Shown here one piece after another: positions 1-5,109 of a stretch of 5,280 nt of DNA. The DNA is taken from assembly GCA_945949655.1 (NCBI GenBank), contig CAMFFG010000109.1:1-5280 (forward strand), written 5' to 3'. Source of the DNA: an uncultured Peptococcaceae bacterium (GTDB lineage: Bacteria > Bacillota > Peptococcia > Peptococcales > Peptococcaceae). Numbering within the stretch: position 1 is the stretch's first letter; the number at the start of each line of letters is the position of its first letter. Below the pieces are notes generated by a model. That model searched no databases. It saw only the letters and a list, made by a program, of their open reading frames with translations, and had not been told where the DNA came from. Position numbers and translations under genes: made by a program.

Positions 1-824
1 CCTTTGCGCATCCAGGCCAGCTCCTGCTTGTACAAGGCGTGCGCTTTTTCCTGCGTGCGGCGCTGCGCTTCTTCCCGCTGGGTCTTCAGCTCCAGAAAGG
101 TCTCATAGTTGCCCTCGTAGGCATACAGCCTGGCATTGGACAGTTCCAGAATACGGTTGGTGACCCGGTCCAGAAAATAGCGGTCATGGGTCACCATCAG
201 CAGCGCGCAGTTTTTGGTTTTCAAGTGCTGTTCCAGAAATTCTATGGCCTCATTGTCCAGATGGTTGGTGGGCTCGTCCAGAATCAGCAGATTGCAGGGG
301 CGGATCAGCACACCGGCCAGTGCCACGCGCTTGCGCTGACCGCCGGAAAGCGAACGGACCGGGGCCGAAACATTGTGAATGCCCAGCTTGTTTAAGATAG
401 CTTTGGCTTCGCTCTCAAGCTGCCAGGCATTCTGCTCGTCCATCTGGGCGCTTAGATCTAACAACTGCTGGGTGAGAACAGGATCTTCCGGGTTTTGTTC
501 CAGCGCATCCAGCGTCTGCTCGTAACTGCGCAGCACCTTCATAAAGGGCGACTCGCCACGAAAGATCTGCTGCAGTACGGTGGCGTCCTCGTCAAAGTCG
601 GGATGCTGGGGCAGATATTCCAGAACCAGCTGATTGGATGTCTGTATCTCGCCCTGGTCGGCCTGCATCAGCCCGGCCAGAATACGAAGCAGTGTAGATT
701 TGCCGGTGCCGTTGATGCCCAGCAGGCCGATCTTATCGGCGCTGTCGATATTGATGGAGATATGGTCAAAGAGGGTCTTCAGACCATGGGTTTTACATAA
801 ATCGGTGGCGGAAAGCAGAAGCAT
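1..824 (-). CDS. ABC-F family ATPase, Uup/YfmR type (partial, 3' end outside window)
   Basis: ABC-F proteins are soluble ATPases with two nucleotide-binding domains. They act on the ribosome rather than in transport; the Uup/YfmR branch is linked to rescue of stalled ribosomes. The 274 codons seen cover the first ATPase domain: Walker A GINGTGKST (residues 36-44), Q-loop Gln73, signature LSGGQ (159-163), Walker B LLILDEP followed by TNHLD (179-190) and H-switch His213. No membrane segment is present. The segment after the H-switch (YEGNYETFLELK, then a charged helix ending KQELAWMRK) matches the start of the interdomain linker in Uup, and the stretch around QNAWQLES also resembles Uup. I chose ATG at 824 because AGAAAGG lies 9 nt upstream. 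An in-frame ATG at 833 abuts that motif and would add only three residues. The linker, second ATPase domain and any C-terminal coiled coil lie beyond the left edge, so the exact subfamily is not certain. Confidence 0.93.
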   Translation of the reverse strand, partial: MLLLSATDLCKTHGLKTLFDHISINIDSADKIGLLGINGTGKSTLLRILAGLMQADQGEIQTSNQLVLEYLPQHPDFDEDATVLQQIFRGESPFMKVLRSYEQTLDALEQNPEDPVLTQQLLDLSAQMDEQNAWQLESEAKAILNKLGIHNVSAPVRSLSGGQRKRVALAGVLIRPCNLLILDEPTNHLDNEAIEFLEQHLKTKNCALLMVTHDRYFLDRVTNRILELSNARLYAYEGNYETFLELKTQREEAQRRTQEKAHALYKQELAWMRK

Positions 825-833
825 AGCGCTCAT

Positions 834-840
834 CCTTTCT
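834..840 (-). promoter_or_regulatory. Ribosome binding site of the ABC-F gene
   Basis: On the minus strand AGAAAGG is followed directly by ATG at 833 and, 9 nt further on, by a second in-frame ATG at 824. The spacing favours translation from 824. Confidence 0.6.
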
Positions 841-853
841 GTAATGTTTTTGC

Positions 854-859
854 AGTATA
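854..859 (-). promoter_or_regulatory. Candidate -10 box for the ABC-F gene
   Basis: TATACT on the minus strand would start transcription near position 847, leaving a leader of about 23 nt that includes the ribosome binding site. No convincing -35 hexamer sits 16-18 nt upstream, where GATATA is the best available. This is a weak call. No other -10 in the 70-bp gap to the tRNA terminator is better supported. Confidence 0.3.
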
Positions 860-902
860 AACGTAATGATTTTAAATATATCCGAAAAAAGCAGCTTGCA
901 AC

Positions 903-938
903 AAAAAAAGCTGTATTTCCATTTTAGAAATACAGCTT
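903..938 (-). terminator. Intrinsic terminator of the tRNA-Ser(GCT)/tRNA-Arg(ACG) unit
   Basis: AAGCTGTATTTC and GAAATACAGCTT form a perfect 12-bp stem around a 7-nt loop. On the minus strand the stem runs straight into a T tract (complement of A903-A907). It begins 2 nt after the 3' end of tRNA-Arg, so it ends the tRNA transcript just before the ABC-F gene. Confidence 0.88.
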
Positions 939-940
939 GA

Positions 941-1014
941 TGCGCCAGGAGGGATTCGAACCCCCGACCTTATGGTTCGTAGCCATACACTCTATCCAAC
1001 TGAGCTACTGGCGC
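941..1014 (-). tRNA. tRNA-Arg(ACG)
   Basis: The 74-nt minus-strand sequence folds into a standard cloverleaf. The acceptor stem is GCGCCAG/CTGGCGC, the anticodon stem TATGG/CCATA with loop CTACGAA gives anticodon ACG (read as ICG after deamination), and the T arm is GGGGG-TTCGAAT-CCCTC with one G-U pair. The discriminator base is A. The genome continues with TCA, so CCA is added after transcription. The gene lies 8 nt downstream of tRNA-Ser(GCT) and shares its transcript. It would decode CGU, CGC and CGA codons. Confidence 0.97.
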
Positions 1015-1022
1015 ATATATGA

Positions 1023-1111
1023 CGGAGAGAGTGGGATTTGAACCCACGATGCAGTTTGACCCGCATACTCCCTTAGCAGGGGAGCGCCTTCGGCCTCTCG
1101 GCCATCTCTCC
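1023..1111 (-). tRNA. tRNA-Ser(GCT)
   Basis: This 89-nt class II tRNA has acceptor stem GGAGAGA/TCTCTCC, anticodon stem CTCCC/GGGAG with loop CTGCTAA (anticodon GCT), a long variable arm typical of serine tRNAs, and a T arm GTGGG-TTCAAAT-CCCAC. The discriminator is G, as expected for tRNA-Ser. No CCA is encoded (TCA follows). It reads AGU and AGC codons and is first in a two-tRNA unit with tRNA-Arg(ACG). Confidence 0.97.
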
Positions 1112-1127
1112 TCGTACCAACTCGTTA

Positions 1128-1156
1128 AGTATAACACGCCACTGCAGAAATGTCCA
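1128..1156 (-). promoter_or_regulatory. Housekeeping promoter of tRNA-Ser(GCT)-tRNA-Arg(ACG)
   Basis: On the minus strand -35 TGGACA (1151-1156) and -10 TATACT (1128-1133) are separated by exactly 17 nt, each matching consensus at 5 of 6 positions. The predicted start near 1121 gives a leader of about 10 nt before the tRNA. The two downstream tRNAs can therefore be expressed independently of tRNA-Ser(TGA). Confidence 0.78.
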
Positions 1157-1157
1157 G

Positions 1158-1186
1158 CACTTTTTTTAAAAATTTTTGAAAAAGTG
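1158..1186 (-). other. A/T-only inverted repeat after tRNA-Ser(TGA), possible weak terminator
   Basis: CACTTTTT and AAAAAGTG form an 8-bp inverted repeat around a 13-nt loop that itself contains AAAAATTTTT. It starts within the encoded CCA of tRNA-Ser(TGA) and stops just before the next promoter's -35. The stem is mostly A-U and no T tract follows it, so it is not a canonical terminator. Its position between two tRNA units is the only argument for a termination or processing role. Confidence 0.25.
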
Positions 1187-1275
1187 GCGGAGAGGGTGGG
1201 ATTCGAACCCACGGAACCCGGCAAGAGTTCAACGGTTTTCAAGACCGCCTCCTTAAACCGCTCGGACACCCCTCC
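1185..1275 (-). tRNA. tRNA-Ser(TGA)
   Basis: This class II tRNA has acceptor stem GGAGGGG/CCTCTCC (one G-U pair), anticodon loop CTTGAAA giving anticodon TGA, a long variable arm, and a T arm GTGGG-TTCGAAT-CCCAC. The discriminator is G at 1188. Unlike the other two tRNAs here it is followed by an encoded CCA (1185-1187), which is included in these coordinates. It reads UCA and, through wobble, other UCN codons. A strong promoter lies directly upstream. Confidence 0.97.
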
Positions 1276-1287
1276 AGAACAGTCTCA

Positions 1288-1316
1288 ATTGTAGCAGGAA
1301 ACAGCGAGCTTGTCAA
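1288..1316 (-). promoter_or_regulatory. Strong housekeeping promoter of tRNA-Ser(TGA)
   Basis: On the minus strand a perfect -35 TTGACA (1311-1316) and -10 TACAAT (1288-1293) are separated by 17 nt. The predicted start near 1281 is only about 6 nt before the tRNA 5' end, a typical layout for a stable RNA promoter. Confidence 0.88.
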
Positions 1317-1385
1317 GATTGAGAAATTCTGTATCAGCGCAGCAGGTCTTAAAAACAGGCTGGAGGGATTACAGGAGCAAGGCAG

Positions 1386-1408
1386 ATTATTGCAGCTGCT
1401 GCAACAAT
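1386..1408. repeat. 23-bp imperfect palindrome in the divergent intergenic region
   Basis: The core TTGCAGC-T-GCTGCAA (1390-1404) is a perfect 7-1-7 palindrome. After one mismatch the symmetry continues for three more pairs on each side (ATT/AAT). Its centre lies 52 bp upstream of the -35 box of the BTAD regulator gene and about 80 bp upstream of the tRNA-Ser(TGA) -35. It could be an operator; no protein is known from the sequence alone. Confidence 0.45.
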
Positions 1409-1416
1409 ATAAAAGA

Positions 1417-1445
1417 GAATTTTTATAAAAGAATTTTTAATAAAA
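1417..1445 (+). repeat. AT-rich tandem direct repeat upstream of the regulator promoter
   Basis: GAATTTTTATAAAA (1417-1430) is followed immediately by GAATTTTTAATAAAA (1431-1445), identical apart from one inserted A. The pair ends 3 bp before the proposed -35. It may act as an UP-element-like A/T tract. A pair of direct repeats is also the kind of site SARP-type activators bind, so self-regulation is possible but unproven. Confidence 0.5.
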
Positions 1446-1448
1446 CGC

Positions 1449-1476
1449 TTGATACTTTCCAAAAATTTGGTATTAT
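1449..1476 (+). promoter_or_regulatory. Promoter of the BTAD regulator gene
   Basis: -35 TTGATA (1449-1454), a 16-nt spacer, then -10 TATTAT (1471-1476) preceded by TGG, an extended -10 feature. TATAAT at 1476-1481 is an alternative -10, but its spacing of 21 nt from the -35 is too long. The spacer contains CCAAA-AA-TTTGG (1459-1470), a short inverted repeat between the two boxes. The leader to the start codon would be about 48 nt. Confidence 0.6.
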
Positions 1477-1530
1477 ATAATAAATAATATTACGGCAGGT
1501 AGTAATTCAGATGGAGGGAGTGCGATCAAT

Positions 1531-2727
1531 ATGGAAAATCAATTGCAGATCAATATGCTGGGTGGGTTTGCTCTGGAGTATAACGGAAACGTGATTGATT
1601 ATCAGAAAAGCCGATCTCATAAACTCTGGCTGATTTTAGAATATCTGATCACGTTTCGGGATAAAGAGATTACCCAGAATGAGCTGATTGAGCTGTTGTG
1701 GGGGGATGAGTTCACAGAGAATCCTGCCAACACCCTGAAAACCCTGTTGCACCGTGTGCGCAATATGCTGGATGAGTTGCATTTTGTTCCCGGCAAGGAA
1801 ATGATCATGTATAACAAAGGCATCTATGCGTGGAATACCAAACTGGATTTTGTAATCGATACCGACCAGTTTGTATCACTGTGTGCCCTGGGGGATGAAG
1901 AGACAGACGTGCAGCAGAAGATCACATATTATCTGAGTGCACTGGAGTATTATAAAGGAGATTTTCTGCCGAAATCTGCTATGGAGCCGTGGGTGATTCC
2001 CATTCATACCTATTATCATTCTGAGTATCTGCGGGTGGTGCATGCCTGTGTGGATCTGCTGAAAGAGCAGGATCGTCCTTACGATGTGATCACAGTGTGC
2101 CAGCAGGCTGTTTCCATTTATCCCTATGAGGAATCGCTGCATTATGAGCTGATGAAAGCCATGCTGGTTACAGGCGCGCAGCAGGCCGCGCTGACGCACT
2201 ATGAATATGTGATCGATCTGTTTTACAGTGAGTTTGGCATTAATCTGTCCGACGAGCTGACGGACCTTTACAAGGAGATCATCAAGACCACCAACGGTGT
2301 GGAGGTGGATCTGAGCGTGATCCGGGACAGTCTGCAGGAAGAAGAGGGACGCGGCGGCGCGTTTTATTGTGAATATTCTTTATTTAAAGAAATCTATCAT
2401 CTGGAATGTCGGGCGGCCAGCCGCAGCGGCCAGTCCATTTATCTGTGTCTGATGTCGGTGACCGATGGAAACAATCAGATGGTAGAGAATAAAAAACATC
2501 AGAATGCAGCCATGGGGCAGCTGCGCAATGCCATCCAATACTCCCTACGGCGGGGAGATGTCTTTACCCGTTACAGCGTATCGCAGTATCTGATTTTGCT
2601 GCCGACCATCAGCATGGAAAACTGTGAAATGGTGCTCAAACGGATCCTGCATAATTTCAGAATCAATAATCCGTACACAAAAGTTACAGTAACCTATAAA
2701 ATGCAGCCATTAACTCAAAAAATATAA
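1531..2727 (+). CDS. SARP/BTAD-type transcriptional regulator with a C-terminal degenerate GGDEF-like domain
   Basis: The predicted cytoplasmic DNA-binding protein has 398 residues. Residues 1-103 fit an OmpR/SARP-type winged helix: an N-terminal strand (INMLGGFAL), then SHKLWLILEYL, ITQNELIELLWGDE and the recognition-helix region NTLKTLLHRVRNML, followed by a wing ending in GIYAWN. Residues 108-252 fit the bacterial transcriptional activator (BTAD) helical repeat domain (YYLSALEYYKGDFLP, ESLHYELMKAMLVTGAQQAALTHYEYV). Residues 276-394 resemble a nucleotide-cyclase fold (FKEIYHLECRAASRSGQ, then LRNAIQYSLRRGDVFTRYS, then YLILLP), but RYSVSQY (347-353) stands where an active GGDEF protein has RYGGDEF, so cyclase activity is not expected. 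The start is ATG 1531 with GGAGGGAG 10 nt upstream. It precedes a secretion/pilus-like operon on the same strand, which makes it a candidate regulator of that operon. The winged helix and BTAD calls are firm; the third domain is a pattern-based reading. Confidence 0.85.
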   Translation: MENQLQINMLGGFALEYNGNVIDYQKSRSHKLWLILEYLITFRDKEITQNELIELLWGDEFTENPANTLKTLLHRVRNMLDELHFVPGKEMIMYNKGIYAWNTKLDFVIDTDQFVSLCALGDEETDVQQKITYYLSALEYYKGDFLPKSAMEPWVIPIHTYYHSEYLRVVHACVDLLKEQDRPYDVITVCQQAVSIYPYEESLHYELMKAMLVTGAQQAALTHYEYVIDLFYSEFGINLSDELTDLYKEIIKTTNGVEVDLSVIRDSLQEEEGRGGAFYCEYSLFKEIYHLECRAASRSGQSIYLCLMSVTDGNNQMVENKKHQNAAMGQLRNAIQYSLRRGDVFTRYSVSQYLILLPTISMENCEMVLKRILHNFRINNPYTKVTVTYKMQPLTQKI

Positions 2728-2737
2728 CTGAAATGCT

Positions 2738-2765
2738 TTGCAATAATTGTTACAAATGATATAAT
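2738..2765 (+). promoter_or_regulatory. Extended -10 promoter of the transglutaminase/GspF operon
   Basis: A perfect TATAAT (2760-2765) is preceded by TGA, giving an extended -10. TTGCAA (2738-2743) lies 16 nt upstream as a partial -35 match. The predicted start is around 2772. It lies just after the regulator's stop codon, so the operon need not depend on read-through from the regulator gene. Confidence 0.75.
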
Positions 2766-2798
2766 TCTTTTGGAGGATTATATGTGTTTGTAACAATT
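2745..2798. promoter_or_regulatory. Paired TTGTNACAA palindromes flanking the -10, candidate operator
   Basis: AATTGTTACAAA (2745-2756) and TTTGTAACAATT (2787-2798) are perfect reverse complements separated by 30 bp. Each contains the palindrome TTGTNACAA (centres 2751 and 2792), so there are two copies of one site 41 bp apart, close to four helical turns. The first lies between -35 and -10 and the second in the untranslated leader, positions suited to repression. The first arm is upstream of the likely start, so a hairpin could form only in read-through RNA. Confidence 0.55.
2782..2793 (+). CDS. Possible three-codon leader ORF (Met-Cys-Leu-stop)
   Basis: GGAGG at 2772-2776 is followed 5 nt later by ATG TGT TTG TAA. 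The mini-ORF ends 26 bp before the transglutaminase start codon, and its last codons overlap the downstream TTGTNACAA site. A transcript starting near 2772 would carry this Shine-Dalgarno at its very 5' end, which could weaken it; read-through RNA from the regulator gene would carry it fully. The same site could serve GTG 2784, which would extend the transglutaminase protein by 12 residues. Both uses are speculative. Confidence 0.25.
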   Translation: MCL

Positions 2799-2807
2799 TG
2801 TTTTAGC

Positions 2808-2813
2808 AGGAGG
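2808..2813 (+). promoter_or_regulatory. Ribosome binding site of the transglutaminase-like gene
   Basis: A perfect AGGAGG lies 6 nt before ATG 2820 and 3 nt before an adjacent in-frame ATG at 2817. It favours 2820 over the upstream GTG at 2784. Confidence 0.8.
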
Positions 2814-2819
2814 TTTATG

Positions 2820-3707
2820 ATGGGAAACAGATATAAAAAAGGAATCAGTATTTTATTGTGTCTGGTGTTTCTGATTGTCATGGCAGCGCCAGTGGCCGCA
2901 GAGGTATTGCCAGTGGTGGCCAGCGGTGTGATCGTATATTCGAATGAAAAAGCGAAAGTGGATGCTTCCAATGCCGGGGATGGCTATATTATGGTTGCAT
3001 ACAATGGAACAGCAAAAAGCCGGTTGAAAGTACGGGTTACCGGGCCCAGCGGCATTGTGTACACCTATGACCTGAACAGAAATGGAAACTATGAGACTTT
3101 CCCATTGCCAGATGGGAATGGAAAATATACCGTTGGCGTATATGAAAACACAACGGGCAATAAGTATGCGCTGGTGTTCCGTACACCGGTCACGGTTATG
3201 CTGACCGATTCTTTTGCGCCGTTTCTGCGGTCAAATCAGTATGTAAACTTTACAGCAGACAGTCAGGCGGTAAAAAAAGCAACGGAACTGACAAAAGGTA
3301 AAAAAAATGACCTGGAAAAGATCGCGGCCATTTATGAATTTGTAGTTACCAATCTGACCTATGATAAGGAAAAAGCAAAAACGGTGCAGAGTGGTTATCT
3401 GCCCGATGTGGACAAGGTGCTGGCGGCGAAAAAGGGAATCTGCTTTGATTATGCCTCCCTGATGACAGCCATGTTGCGCAGCCAGGGGATCCCGACCAAA
3501 CTGGTGGTGGGGTATACAGGCGATGTGTATCACGCCTGGATCAACACGTATATTCCGGAAAAAGGCTGGGTGGAAGGTATCATCTTCTTTGACGGGACGA
3601 CCTGGAAGCTGATGGATCCCACATTTGCCTCCTGTGCCAATCAGAGCAAGCAGATCATGGAATATATCGGAAACGGGAAAAACTACAGTGCCAGGTATGT
3701 ATACTAA
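2820..3707 (+). CDS. Secreted transglutaminase-like (cysteine protease fold) protein
   Basis: This 295-residue protein starts with a Sec signal peptide: basic MGNRYKKG, a hydrophobic stretch at 9-24, and likely cleavage after VAA (residue 27). Residues 30-130 look like a beta-sandwich domain (VRVTGPSGIVYTYDLN, GKYTVGVYENTTGNKYALVF). Residues 165-270 are a transglutaminase-like domain with its full catalytic set: Cys208 in KKGICFDYASLM, His238 in DVYHAWI and Asp266 in KLMDPTFA. The family includes cysteine peptidases and transamidases. Released or cell-surface action is expected because no C-terminal anchor or sortase signal is seen. ATG 2820 is preferred for its AGGAGG site; ATG 2817 and GTG 2784 are in-frame alternatives. 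The gene is first in an operon with a GspF-like gene 43 bp downstream, so the product may be cargo, a processing enzyme or a wall-remodelling helper for that machine. Substrate unknown. Confidence 0.9.
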   Translation: MGNRYKKGISILLCLVFLIVMAAPVAAEVLPVVASGVIVYSNEKAKVDASNAGDGYIMVAYNGTAKSRLKVRVTGPSGIVYTYDLNRNGNYETFPLPDGNGKYTVGVYENTTGNKYALVFRTPVTVMLTDSFAPFLRSNQYVNFTADSQAVKKATELTKGKKNDLEKIAAIYEFVVTNLTYDKEKAKTVQSGYLPDVDKVLAAKKGICFDYASLMTAMLRSQGIPTKLVVGYTGDVYHAWINTYIPEKGWVEGIIFFDGTTWKLMDPTFASCANQSKQIMEYIGNGKNYSARYVY

Positions 3708-3734
3708 AAAGTAAGAATTGGCGAAACGGATAGA

Positions 3735-3742
3735 GGATGAGG
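3735..3742 (+). promoter_or_regulatory. Ribosome binding site of the GspF-like gene
   Basis: GGATGAGG ends 8 nt before ATG 3751. The reading frame stays open upstream to a TTG at 3718, but that codon has only a weak purine run before it, so 3751 is the better start. Confidence 0.65.
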
Positions 3743-3750
3743 TGAGTTTT

Positions 3751-4797
3751 ATGAAAACAAAGTTGTTGGATGCACCCTATATCTCTGCCTTTTGTATGGA
3801 GATGTATCTGATTATCCGGGCGGGAATTCCTTTTGACGAAGGTGTCGCGCTGCTTTGTGATGATGAAGTGGAGCAGCGCCGTCATATCCTTCTGGAGCGT
3901 TTTTATCAGCAATTACAGGCAGGGGAACCGATTGCAGCTGCGATGCGCGCTGCAGGCGGTTTCCCTGTTTATGTTATAGAAATGGTGGAGATCGGGCAGA
4001 AGACCGGCCATCTGGAGGATGTGTTTTATGCGTTATCCGGTTATTATGAACGGCTGGAGCAGCTGCAGAAAAGCATTCGCAATGCGGTGCTGTATCCATC
4101 GGTGCTGCTGGTGATGATGCTGTTTGTGGTTTTGGTACTGTTGATCAAAGTGCTGCCTATTTTCCAGGATGTGTTTGCACAGCTGGGAGCGCAGTTGTCT
4201 CCCGTGGCGCAGCTTCTAATGCAGATTGGGCAGATCCTGGGCCGTTATGGCCTGGGACTTCTGGCCGTGCTGGCTTTACTGGCCGTTATAGGTGTACTGC
4301 TGCTGCAGGAGCCCCGCTGTAAAATGCGGTTTGCAAGCTGGCTGCAGCAGATCAGTGCCAACTGGCATACCAGCAGGCTGATCGCGTCCTCGCGACTGGC
4401 CGATGCGCTGGTTCTGACACTGTCCAGCGGTATGGATATCAATGATTCACTGGATATGGCAATGCGTCTGGTGGATAGCCCGGCGATGCAGGGAAACATA
4501 GAGCAGTGTAAGCGGCTGATGCTGCTGGAGAGCAAAAGTTTTGCCGAGGCCAGTCAGATCAGTGGTCTGTTTGTGCCGTTGTACTGCCGGATGCTGGATG
4601 TGGGGTTCCGGGCCGGAACCATTGACACAGTGATGCAGGAAGTGGCCCGCCGCTGTGCGGAACAGGTGGACGATCAGATTGAAGGCCTGCTGAACCGGAT
4701 CGAACCCACGTTGGTTATTGTGATGTCGATGCTGGTGGGACTGATCCTGTTATCTGTTATGCTGCCGTTGATGAATATTTTATCGGCGGTCGGTTAA
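3751..4797 (+). CDS. Type II secretion / type IV pilus inner-membrane platform protein, GspF/PilC family
   Basis: GspF/PilC proteins sit in the cytoplasmic membrane and couple the assembly ATPase to pilin or pseudopilin polymerisation. The 348-residue product shows the duplicated layout. The first cytoplasmic helical domain (about 10-112) contains the family-like FCMEMYLIIRAGIPFDEGVALL and MVEIGQKTGHLEDVFYALSGYYE. TM1 follows at about 115-136 and TM2 at about 166-186. The second domain (about 210-318) repeats the pattern with SRLADALVLTLSSGMDINDSLDMA and MLDVGFRAGTIDTVMQEVA, and TM3 spans about 319-341. It is somewhat shorter than the roughly 400 residues of proteobacterial GspF, mainly at the N-terminus. 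The stop codon overlaps the next gene's Shine-Dalgarno, so the two are translationally close. No GspE-type ATPase gene lies between it and the upstream regulator, so the partner must be elsewhere or downstream. Confidence 0.92.
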   Translation: MKTKLLDAPYISAFCMEMYLIIRAGIPFDEGVALLCDDEVEQRRHILLERFYQQLQAGEPIAAAMRAAGGFPVYVIEMVEIGQKTGHLEDVFYALSGYYERLEQLQKSIRNAVLYPSVLLVMMLFVVLVLLIKVLPIFQDVFAQLGAQLSPVAQLLMQIGQILGRYGLGLLAVLALLAVIGVLLLQEPRCKMRFASWLQQISANWHTSRLIASSRLADALVLTLSSGMDINDSLDMAMRLVDSPAMQGNIEQCKRLMLLESKSFAEASQISGLFVPLYCRMLDVGFRAGTIDTVMQEVARRCAEQVDDQIEGLLNRIEPTLVIVMSMLVGLILLSVMLPLMNILSAVG

Positions 4798-4809
4798 GGA
4801 GCGTGGATT

Positions 4810-5106
4810 ATGAACTGGTTGAAGGCAAACGCAGGCTCCCTGCTGCTTTTTATTGCGGTTATGATTATGATGTTATACGGGTTTCAGGATGCGTCAGAAC
4901 AGAGTCGGACGGAAGGCCTGCGCATGACAGAGGAATGCCTGCGGCGGGCAGTGGTAAGCTGCTATGCACTGGAGGGGCGTTATCCGCCCAATGTTGCCTA
5001 TCTGGAGCAGCAGTATGGCCTGCAGATCGATGGCAAAAAATATATTGTCCATTATGAAATTTTTGCAGAGAATATTATGCCGGAACTGACGGTGATGGAG
5101 AGATAG
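4810..5106 (+). CDS. Small single-pass membrane protein, pseudopilin-like, function unknown
   Basis: This 98-residue protein has a short N-terminus (MNWLKANAG), one membrane helix at about 10-25 (SLLLFIAVMIMMLYGF), then a charged helix with two cysteines (Cys43, Cys51) and a compact region CYALEGRYPPNVAYLEQQYGLQIDGKKYIVHY. The layout of an N-terminal hydrophobic helix, a long amphipathic helix and the EGxYPxxxxxLxxxYG pattern is reminiscent of small pilins and pseudopilins. A prepilin peptidase site (Gly followed by a hydrophobic run with Glu at +5) is not present, so it may be a non-cleaved accessory subunit. ATG 4810 has AAGGAG 8 nt upstream, overlapping the GspF stop codon. The GspF gene lies 12 bp before it and the DUF4860-like gene 3 bp after it. 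Confidence 0.75.
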   Translation: MNWLKANAGSLLLFIAVMIMMLYGFQDASEQSRTEGLRMTEECLRRAVVSCYALEGRYPPNVAYLEQQYGLQIDGKKYIVHYEIFAENIMPELTVMER

Positions 5107-5109
5107 CGG

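Noticed and set aside
39..927. Plus-strand open frames opposite the ABC-F gene.
   Set aside because: They are antisense to a gene with every ABC-F motif and show no domains or ribosome binding sites of their own.
941..1275. tRNA cluster as a possible integration site for a mobile element.
   Set aside because: There is no integrase, no partial tRNA duplicate and no att-like direct repeat in the window.
970..1294. Long open frames on both strands across the tRNA block, including peptides such as RVGFEPT.
   Set aside because: They lie over three clear tRNA genes. Such peptides are the usual false translation of tRNA T-arm sequences.
1288..1428. Plus-strand frame open for 47 codons ending ...LEGLQEQGRLLQLLQQYKREFL-stop, protein-like in composition.
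   Set aside because: It has no in-frame ATG or GTG with a ribosome binding site and begins inside the tRNA-Ser(TGA) promoter. At most it is the eroded tail of a lost gene, which the sequence alone cannot show.
2745..2806. The AATTGTTACAAA/TTTGTAACAATT pair read as a terminator for the regulator gene.
   Set aside because: The stem has only two G-C pairs and a 30-nt loop, and it spans a strong promoter. A DNA-level operator explains it better, though a weak effect on read-through RNA is not excluded.
4803..5057. Open frame of 84 codons overlapping the 98-residue protein in another frame.
   Set aside because: It starts at GTG 4803 almost on top of the AAGGAG motif and gives a low-complexity, non-family-like protein. 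The frame at 4810 has the correct spacing and a coherent membrane protein.
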